12,529 nucleotides of DNA from assembly GCA_018715855.1 (NCBI GenBank), contig DVKW01000160.1, forward strand, positions 1 to 12,529, read 5' to 3'. This document shows, piece by piece, positions 1-5,560 of this stretch; the stretch's first letter is position 1; each line of letters starts with the position of its first letter. The position numbers and the translations under genes were made by a program. Under the pieces are notes generated by a model. It was not told the origin of the DNA and ran no database searches. It worked only from the letters and a program-made list of their open reading frames with translations. The stretch is from Candidatus Galligastranaerophilus intestinigallinarum. GTDB lineage: Bacteria > Cyanobacteriota > Vampirovibrionia > Gastranaerophilales > Gastranaerophilaceae.

Positions 1-620
1 GGGGTGAGGTTGCAAACATTAATGTTTTAGTTGCAAGAACAGGCTATACAGGGGAAGATGGCTTTGAAATTCTTGTTAAAAACCCATATTCAGCTTACCT
101 TTGGGATAAAATACTTGAAGTTGGAAAAGAATTTAATATAATGCCGATTGGTTTAGGTGCAAGAGATACCTTAAGATTGGAAGCTGCGCTTCACTTATAC
201 GGCAACGATTTAGACGAAACAATAACACCTGTTGAAGCAGGCCTTGCTTGGTCTGTTGCAAAAGACAAAGAAGAAGATTATAACGGAAAAGAAACAATAA
301 TGGGCCAAATTGAAGGGAAAATCAAAAAAAGAAAAAAAATAATAGGCTTTGAAATGGTTGATAAAGTTCCTGCCCGCCATGGGTATGAAATTTTTATTAA
401 CGGCAAAAAAGCAGGCGTTGTAACATCAGGCGGCCCTTCACCCGTTTTAAAAAAGAACATAGGCTTAGCCTATTTGGATATTTCCGATGATACAACACTT
501 AACACAATGCAAAAAACTATTGGCACAACAATACAAATTATGATAAGAAATAAACTGTACGATGCAAAAATTGTTAAAAGACCATTTATAGAAAAACGAT
601 ATAAAAAGGAAAACGTATGA
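1..620 (+). CDS. gcvT: Aminomethyltransferase, glycine cleavage T protein (partial, 5' end missing)
   Basis: The T protein transfers the methylene group from the aminomethyl-lipoyl arm of GcvH to tetrahydrofolate and releases ammonia. It acts in the cytoplasm. The frame is open from base 3, so about 205 C-terminal residues are present and roughly the first 150 or more lie upstream. Visible family signatures are ARTGYTGEDGFEI at fragment residues 11-23, then PIGLGARDTLRLEA, then TPVEAGLAW. The C-terminal barrel carries GVVTSGGPSPVLKKNIGLAYLD, split here as GVVTSGG and SPVLKKNIGLAYLD. The stop codon overlaps the gcvH start as ATGA (617-620), which implies translational coupling in one operon. 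A Met at 141 lies inside the conserved domain and is not the true start. Confidence 0.96.
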   Translation, partial: GEVANINVLVARTGYTGEDGFEILVKNPYSAYLWDKILEVGKEFNIMPIGLGARDTLRLEAALHLYGNDLDETITPVEAGLAWSVAKDKEEDYNGKETIMGQIEGKIKKRKKIIGFEMVDKVPARHGYEIFINGKKAGVVTSGGPSPVLKKNIGLAYLDISDDTTLNTMQKTIGTTIQIMIRNKLYDAKIVKRPFIEKRYKKENV

Positions 621-1012
621 CAGAACAAGAAAAAAAAGTTCCTGAAGGAATCCTCTGCTCTAACACCCACGAATGGGTATTAGAAGAAGGAGATTTATGC
701 ACAATCGGCCTTACCGACTATGCTATTGAACAATTAGGCGATGTTGTTTTTGTAGAACTGCCTGAAATAGGTTCTGAATTTGCTAAAAACGAAGTTTTTG
801 CAACAATAGAATCTGTTAAAGCAGCTTCTGAAATTTACATGCCTGTTGGCGGCAAGGTTGTTGAAGTGAATGAAGAACTTATAAATTCACCCGAAATTAT
901 AAACGAAGACCCTTATGAAAAAGGGTGGCTTATAAAAATAAAATCCGAAACATTGGCAGATGACACTGTCGGATTACTTGAATATGAAGATTATAAAGAA
1001 GAAGTAGCGTAA
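617..1012 (+). CDS. gcvH: Glycine cleavage system H protein (lipoyl carrier)
   Basis: GcvH is the lipoylated shuttle that carries the aminomethyl group from the P protein to the T protein and passes electrons to dihydrolipoamide dehydrogenase. The 131 residues match the usual family length of about 125-130. The N-terminal part has the typical HEWV (18-21) and IGLTDYAIEQLGDVVFVELP (30-49). The lipoyl-attachment motif ESVKAASEIYMPVGG places the modified lysine at K68. The start overlaps the gcvT stop by four bases and has an AAGGA ribosome binding site at 606-610, six bases before the ATG. The gene is 5 bases upstream of gcvPA. Nothing looks truncated or degenerate. Confidence 0.97.
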   Translation: MTEQEKKVPEGILCSNTHEWVLEEGDLCTIGLTDYAIEQLGDVVFVELPEIGSEFAKNEVFATIESVKAASEIYMPVGGKVVEVNEELINSPEIINEDPYEKGWLIKIKSETLADDTVGLLEYEDYKEEVA

Positions 1013-1017
1013 AATTA

Positions 1018-2268
1018 ATGAGAAACTTTGAAGCACACACAGATGAAATCAGGCAACAAATGCTTGATGAAATTAACGTGAAATCAATTGATTCCATGTT
1101 TGATATGATACCTGAAAAATGTTATTTGGAAGAATTAAAGCTTGATGACCCTTTAAGCGAGCTTGAAGCGCAAAAAGAATTATTTAAGCTTTCAAACAAA
1201 AACAAAACAAACTACATTTCATTTTTAGGCGGCGGAGCAGTTAAAAAGTTTATCCCCTCTGCCATACAATATGTGGCATCCAGATTTGAATTTTTATCTG
1301 CCTACACTCCATATCAGCCTGAAATTTCACAAGGTACGCTTCAAATTATGTATGAATTTCAAAGCTACATCTGCAACTTAACAAAAATGGATGTTGCAAA
1401 CGCATCTGTTTATGATGGCGGCGTTGCCTGTGCAGAAGCTTGTTTAATGGCTGTTAGAGTTAATAAAATCAAAAGAATTTTCATCTCTGACAAATTAAAC
1501 CCAAATTATATTGAAGTTATTAAAACATACCTTTGGGCGCAAGACATTGAATTTGTTATTTCAAACGAAGCACCAAAAGATGTTGAATTTGCAGGAAAAA
1601 TTTATGCATACCCCGAATATAACGGTGAACTTAAAAAACTTCCCGAAAAAGAAGGGAAAGCATTAATTATAGCATCTGTTGACCTTTCAATTTTGCCTGT
1701 TGTTGAACCGCCTGTGGCAGATATTATTGTTGGTGATTACCAGCCTTTTGGCCTGCCATTAAATTTTGGCGGTGCTTATGGCGGGTTTATTGCGGTAAAA
1801 GACGCTTACAAAAGGCAAATTGCAGGAAGAATTGTTGGTAAAACCCTTGATAAAGAAGGAAAAGAAGCCTACGTTTTAACCCTTCAAGCAAGAGAACAGC
1901 ACATAAGGCGTGAAAAAGCAACGGGCAACATTTGCTCTAACCAAGCCTTAACTGCTCTTTACTGCACATTGTATCTTTCTTTAACAGGCAAAAATGCATT
2001 AATTGAATATGCAAACCTTTCTTACAATTTAGCACACAAATTATCCGAAAAATTAAATTCAAAGGGCTATATAACATTAAATAAAAATTTCTTTAATTCC
2101 TTTGAAATTAAAATGAAAGAAAATGAAACCGCAGATTCTTTTATTCAAAAATTAAAAGAAAGAAACATTTTAGCGGGTGTAAAAACTGCAGAAAATAAAG
2201 TTCTTGTAACAGTAACAGAATTTAATACAAATTCTGATATTAAAGAATATATTGAAACTCTAAATTAA
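1018..2268 (+). CDS. gcvPA: Glycine dehydrogenase (decarboxylating) subunit 1
   Basis: This is the N-terminal-half subunit of the split P protein, which decarboxylates glycine using PLP and loads the aminomethyl group on GcvH. The PLP-binding lysine lies on the partner subunit GcvPB. The 416 residues are slightly short of the usual 440-450, but both ends look intact. Signatures include YTPYQPEISQG (96-106), ANASVYDGG (127-135), GDYQPFGLPLNFGGAYGGF (239-257) and REQHIRREKATGNICSNQAL (292-311). The start is 5 bases after the gcvH stop with no strong ribosome binding site, so coupled translation is likely. The gene ends one base from the stop of a convergent gene, so the expected gcvPB is not adjacent and must lie elsewhere if the complex works. 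Confidence 0.95.
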   Translation: MRNFEAHTDEIRQQMLDEINVKSIDSMFDMIPEKCYLEELKLDDPLSELEAQKELFKLSNKNKTNYISFLGGGAVKKFIPSAIQYVASRFEFLSAYTPYQPEISQGTLQIMYEFQSYICNLTKMDVANASVYDGGVACAEACLMAVRVNKIKRIFISDKLNPNYIEVIKTYLWAQDIEFVISNEAPKDVEFAGKIYAYPEYNGELKKLPEKEGKALIIASVDLSILPVVEPPVADIIVGDYQPFGLPLNFGGAYGGFIAVKDAYKRQIAGRIVGKTLDKEGKEAYVLTLQAREQHIRREKATGNICSNQALTALYCTLYLSLTGKNALIEYANLSYNLAHKLSEKLNSKGYITLNKNFFNSFEIKMKENETADSFIQKLKERNILAGVKTAENKVLVTVTEFNTNSDIKEYIETLN

Positions 2269-2269
2269 T

Positions 2270-4432
2270 TTATTTTTTAATTTCAACTGCAGGAACAGTT
2301 TCTTCTTTTTTATTAAATTTTGATTTTATTCTGTTCAAAAATGAATTTTGGTTTTGAACCTTGGTTTCTTTTGCTTTTTCTTTAACGGGCTTTAACCAAA
2401 GGTATTCATACGGCCTTAAATTTACGACAATTTTTCTTGAAGCAAATAAAGATTTAACATCCATATTATGTTCATCAATTAAATCATAAAATTCTATATG
2501 CTTTTTGCCCTGAACCAAAACCATATCAATCGGAAGCTCTATTTCAACATTTTTTCTGTCACCCGATAAATTTTGAACGATGATTAATCTTTCATCTTTT
2601 AATTTTCTTTGATAAGCTAAAATTGAAGGGTCATTTGCTTTAAGCAAAGTAAACGTTCCTCTTGAAATTTCAGGCAAGGTTTTTCTTATTTCAATTAAGC
2701 TTTTAACTTTTTTATAAATTTTACTGTTAAATTCATAATAATTTTTGCTTGAACCATAGAACATTTTAGCATTCACTTTGCCTCTGTTTATATCTCTTGA
2801 ATCAAAGTATGAAAGCAATTTGATTTTATTTTTCTTTTGTTTTATCTCTCTTGTTTTGGCTGAATCAATTGCGTTTGAATAGTTGTTTCTAATGCCAATT
2901 TCATCGCCATAATAAATAATTGGAACGCCTTTTATTGAAAACAAAATGGAAAATGCCATTGCAATTCTTTGCGGGTTATTATCCAAAAAATTTGCCATTC
3001 TGCCTGAAACGCCAAAGCCTTCTCTAAATTCAACCCCTTTATTTACAAGTGAATTATAAATTAATTCTCTTGTAGCAGGGTCTATCATCTCTAAAGTTAA
3101 TTCATCATGAACCCTCAAAAACACTGCCCAAATGGCACTTTGCGGAATTTCAGGCGTTGTTTTATCTATTTCTTTAAAATATTTTGAATCTTTTGTAATT
3201 AATGTTGCCCAAAGCGCAGGCATATAGGGGAAATGATATGCAATTTGAAATTCATCCGTTCTTTTAATTTCTTTTTCGCCTTCTTTGTTTGCAATGTTTA
3301 CTTTTCTTTCATTGCCAAAATAAGGAAGAATTTCTTTTGGTTGTTGGCAAGCTTCTGCCTGAATTACAGACCTTGGGGAAACCGCTTGAATGTATGCGCT
3401 TAAAAGTTTAATAATGCTGTGGGTTATGGGCTGGTTTTCTGCGTTTGTGCCTTCTTCTTTTGAAAGGTATGGAATTGCATCCATTCTGAAAATGTCAACG
3501 CCCATATTTGCCCAGTAGTTAATGGTTTCTAAGTTATAATATAAAACATTTGGGTTTAGCCAATTTATATCCGGTTGAAAGGGGTAGAAGGTGTGGTAAA
3601 TATAATAATCTTTACCTTTTATGGTTATTTTTCTGTAATGGTTTTCTGAAATTTCAGGGAAAATAAGCCTTCTTTTTGAAATTTTTCCTGATTCTTCAGT
3701 ATATTCTACAACAACACCCAATTTTTCATCTTTATATCTTTTATATTCGGGCATTTTTTCTTTATAGACAAAATAATCAAGTTTAGATAAATCGCCTTTT
3801 AATAAATCTTGAAACCAGATGTGCTGGTCTGAAAAGTGGTTTAAGACTAAATCTGTTTTAATTTTAAAACCTCTTTTTTTGGCTTCTTGAACAAAATTCT
3901 TAAATTGGGGCATTCCGCCTAAATCCGCACGAACATTTTTCGGGTTTTTAACGTCAAACCCTGCATCATTCATGGGAGATTCCGCAAAAGGAAGAATATG
4001 CAAGGTTGTAACCCCTAAATCAGATAAATAATCAAGCATTTTTGCCGTATCATTAAATTGATTCAGCTTGTTATCATCTTGAACGCCGAATTGGTCTGCA
4101 TAAAAAGTATAAATTATTTCATCCTTATACCAATCATCGGGCCTGTTTATATCTTCTTTTAAAAATTCAATCGGCCTTTCATTTTTTGTTTTCTTTGCTA
4201 TTTCATAAACTTTGTTAAAGATTTCATCAACATTTTCAACACCGTAAATTTTTCCGATTTCTTCTTTTATTTCTTTTTGAAGTTTATGGGGAATAACAAT
4301 GTCTTCTTTTTGAAATGCAACTTCAACAATGTTTTCTTCACTCTTTACAGGTTCAATAGCATATAAAACGCTTGAATCTGCCACTATAATTAAAGATATT
4401 AAAAATAAAGATATTATTTTTTTTATTGTCAT
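2270..4432 (-). CDS. Exported GH13 alpha-amylase-family enzyme, trehalose-synthase-like
   Basis: The 720-residue protein begins with a signal peptide: KK at 4-5, a hydrophobic stretch at 6-18 and likely cleavage after LYA at 25. A segment of unknown role (26-97) precedes the TIM barrel. GH13 catalytic regions are complete: DLVLNH (194-199), FRMDAIPYL with nucleophile D318, acid/base E360 in QAEA, and FLRVHDELTLEM with H442/D443. EGTNAENQPITH (327-338), YYGDEIG (507-513) and the closing LRPYEYLWL resemble trehalose synthase (TreS, GH13_16), which interconverts maltose and trehalose. TreS is normally cytoplasmic, so an exported alpha-glucan hydrolase or transglycosidase is possible. The C-terminal tail after about 683 is basic and low in complexity. 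GAGG at 4438-4441 is a fair ribosome binding site five bases before the ATG. The GH13 call is firm; the exact activity is inferred. Confidence 0.88.
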   Translation of the reverse strand: MTIKKIISLFLISLIIVADSSVLYAIEPVKSEENIVEVAFQKEDIVIPHKLQKEIKEEIGKIYGVENVDEIFNKVYEIAKKTKNERPIEFLKEDINRPDDWYKDEIIYTFYADQFGVQDDNKLNQFNDTAKMLDYLSDLGVTTLHILPFAESPMNDAGFDVKNPKNVRADLGGMPQFKNFVQEAKKRGFKIKTDLVLNHFSDQHIWFQDLLKGDLSKLDYFVYKEKMPEYKRYKDEKLGVVVEYTEESGKISKRRLIFPEISENHYRKITIKGKDYYIYHTFYPFQPDINWLNPNVLYYNLETINYWANMGVDIFRMDAIPYLSKEEGTNAENQPITHSIIKLLSAYIQAVSPRSVIQAEACQQPKEILPYFGNERKVNIANKEGEKEIKRTDEFQIAYHFPYMPALWATLITKDSKYFKEIDKTTPEIPQSAIWAVFLRVHDELTLEMIDPATRELIYNSLVNKGVEFREGFGVSGRMANFLDNNPQRIAMAFSILFSIKGVPIIYYGDEIGIRNNYSNAIDSAKTREIKQKKNKIKLLSYFDSRDINRGKVNAKMFYGSSKNYYEFNSKIYKKVKSLIEIRKTLPEISRGTFTLLKANDPSILAYQRKLKDERLIIVQNLSGDRKNVEIELPIDMVLVQGKKHIEFYDLIDEHNMDVKSLFASRKIVVNLRPYEYLWLKPVKEKAKETKVQNQNSFLNRIKSKFNKKEETVPAVEIKK

Positions 4433-4461
4433 CTATGCCTCATTTTTGTTTCAAAAGCAAC

Positions 4462-4482
4462 AAATTTTATTTAATAAAATTT
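4462..4482. repeat. Perfect AT-rich inverted repeat upstream of the GH13 gene
   Basis: AAATTTTATT (4462-4471) is mirrored by AATAAAATTT (4473-4482) around a single central T. It lies 30 bases before the GH13 start codon, where a promoter or operator would be expected. It contains no G or C, so chance occurrence in this AT-rich gap is a serious alternative. No regulator is assigned. Confidence 0.3.
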
Positions 4483-4518
4483 TACAACAAAAGATTTTAA
4501 AATAAAGAGAATTAGCTT

Positions 4519-4530
4519 ACCTGTACAGGT
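4519..4530. promoter_or_regulatory. 12-bp perfect palindrome, possible operator
   Basis: ACCTGTACAGGT is a perfect palindrome with 50% G+C in a gap that is otherwise nearly all A and T. It lies between the GH13 gene (minus, start at 4432) and a small plus-strand ORF (start at 4585), 86 bases and 54 bases away respectively. Symmetry and position suit a dimeric repressor site controlling one or both. It does not fit a LexA box I know, and I cannot name the regulator. Confidence 0.35.
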
Positions 4531-4560
4531 TCAAAAATTTATAAATCGGTTTAATATTAT
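4530..4560 (+). promoter_or_regulatory. Weak candidate promoter for the small plus-strand ORF
   Basis: A TTCAAA -35-like element (4530-4535) is followed after 16 bases by TAATAT (4552-4557). A better -10 match, TATTAT (4555-4560), lies 19 bases away. Transcription would start near 4564-4567, just ahead of the ribosome binding site. The upstream element touches the palindrome ending at 4530. AT-rich DNA yields such matches often, so this is tentative. Confidence 0.22.
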
Positions 4561-4584
4561 TTCAAGTTAAGAAAAGGAATAAAA

Positions 4585-4665
4585 ATGGTTATTGAAAAAA
4601 TTACTGAGGTCTACCTCACAATTTGCTTCGGGTTTATATTTTTGTGCACCGCATTTATTCTTTAA
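4585..4665 (+). CDS. Possible 26-residue hydrophobic membrane peptide
   Basis: An ATG-initiated frame follows a strong ribosome binding site, AAGGA at 4574-4578, with a six-base spacer. The peptide has a short polar start (MVIEKITE) followed by a hydrophobic stretch at residues 9-26 long enough for one membrane pass, with Cys at 14 and 21. It ends in TAA and overlaps the 3' end of ribF on the other strand by 11 bases. Support comes from the ribosome binding site, an upstream promoter-like element, the palindrome and the membrane-like composition. Against it, the frame is very short and contains a hairpin that could be the ribF terminator. I recognise no family. A stand-alone small membrane protein is a reasonable guess, not an established call. 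Confidence 0.38.
   Translation: MVIEKITEVYLTICFGFIFLCTAFIL
4596..4618 (-). terminator. Weak terminator-like hairpin after ribF
   Basis: TGAGGT and ACCTCA (4605-4618) pair around a two-base centre, so about five base pairs could form around a four-base loop. Read on the minus strand, the stem is followed after a few bases by a run of six T (4596-4601). It lies 37 bases past the ribF stop, a suitable place to end the rel-ribF transcript. The stem is short, so the call is uncertain. Confidence 0.35.
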
Positions 4666-5560
4666 TAAAATCTAAAAGTGCCAAATAATCTGAATTAATT
4701 TGATTTTTTAATTCTTCAATATTTGAAAACTTAATTTCCCCGCGCCTGAATGTTTCAAATTCAACTTTTAATTCTTCCCCGTATAAGTTTTTGTTAAAAT
4801 TTAAAAGGTGAACTTCAAGCGTTTCAACTAAGTTTTTATCAACGCTTGGGCGAATTCCAAAGTTGATTAATGAAGGGTATTTAGTGTTTTTATAATAGCT
4901 ATAGCCAAAATAAACACCGTATTTTGGTTTAATTAATTTATTGTCTAAAATTATGTTTGCCGTTCTATAGCCTAGGGTTCTTGCTATTTCTTGCCCTTTA
5001 ATAACTGTTCCTTTAATTGAAAAATTTCTGTTTAACATTTTATTTGCAAGTTCAATTTCGCCATCTGATATAAACTTTTTGATGTTTGTGCTTGAAATTA
5101 AAATGTCGTTTTTATAAATGGGGTTTATTTCAACATAATTAAAATCATGATTAAAGCTTGATAAAAGCTTGCTATCGCCTTTTTTGTTTGCGCCAAACCT
5201 GTGGTTAAAGCCTGTTACAATAAATTTAGGGTGAAAATGTTCAATTAAAACGTTATGAATATAATCATCGGCTTCCATTAATTTATATTTGTTGAAATCT
5301 AAAACATAAATGTCATCTACCCCTAAATTTTGAATTAAATTAATTTTATCATCCAATAATGTTATATAAGAAGGGTTTTTGCCAGTTAAAATATAAAAGG
5401 GCGAATCCAAAAAAGTTATAAGAGCGCTTTTTATGCCGTTTTTTTGTGCAAGTTCAACGGTTTTTTTAATTAAAGTTTGATGAGCAAAATGAACGCCATC
5501 AAAAAAACCGAGCGCTAAAACCGTATTTTTATTTTCATTTAATTCAAAATAAACGCCCAT
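4655..5560 (-). CDS. ribF: Bifunctional riboflavin kinase / FAD synthetase
   Basis: RibF phosphorylates riboflavin to FMN and adenylates FMN to FAD in the cytoplasm. At 301 residues it matches the family length of about 300-310. The N-terminal adenylyltransferase domain has GFFDGVHFAH (18-27), TGFNHRFGANKKGD (116-129) and ISST (155-158). The C-terminal kinase domain starts near 180 with KGTVIKGQEIARTLGYRTAN (183-202), and the likely catalytic Glu is E249 in ETLEVHLLNF. Two motif positions depart from the common form: Ala replaces Gly before the last His of the first motif, and Arg replaces Pro in GxPTAN. The ATG begins immediately after the rel stop codon with no intervening base. AGGA lies at 5574-5577 inside the rel coding region, so the two genes are probably co-translated. 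Confidence 0.95.
   Translation of the reverse strand: MGVYFELNENKNTVLALGFFDGVHFAHQTLIKKTVELAQKNGIKSALITFLDSPFYILTGKNPSYITLLDDKINLIQNLGVDDIYVLDFNKYKLMEADDYIHNVLIEHFHPKFIVTGFNHRFGANKKGDSKLLSSFNHDFNYVEINPIYKNDILISSTNIKKFISDGEIELANKMLNRNFSIKGTVIKGQEIARTLGYRTANIILDNKLIKPKYGVYFGYSYYKNTKYPSLINFGIRPSVDKNLVETLEVHLLNFNKNLYGEELKVEFETFRRGEIKFSNIEELKNQINSDYLALLDFIKE

Noticed and set aside
4519..4530. LexA (SOS) box reading of the ACCTGTACAGGT palindrome
   Set aside because: Spacing and half-sites do not match the E. coli, Gram-positive or cyanobacterial LexA patterns, and the neighbouring genes are not DNA-repair genes.
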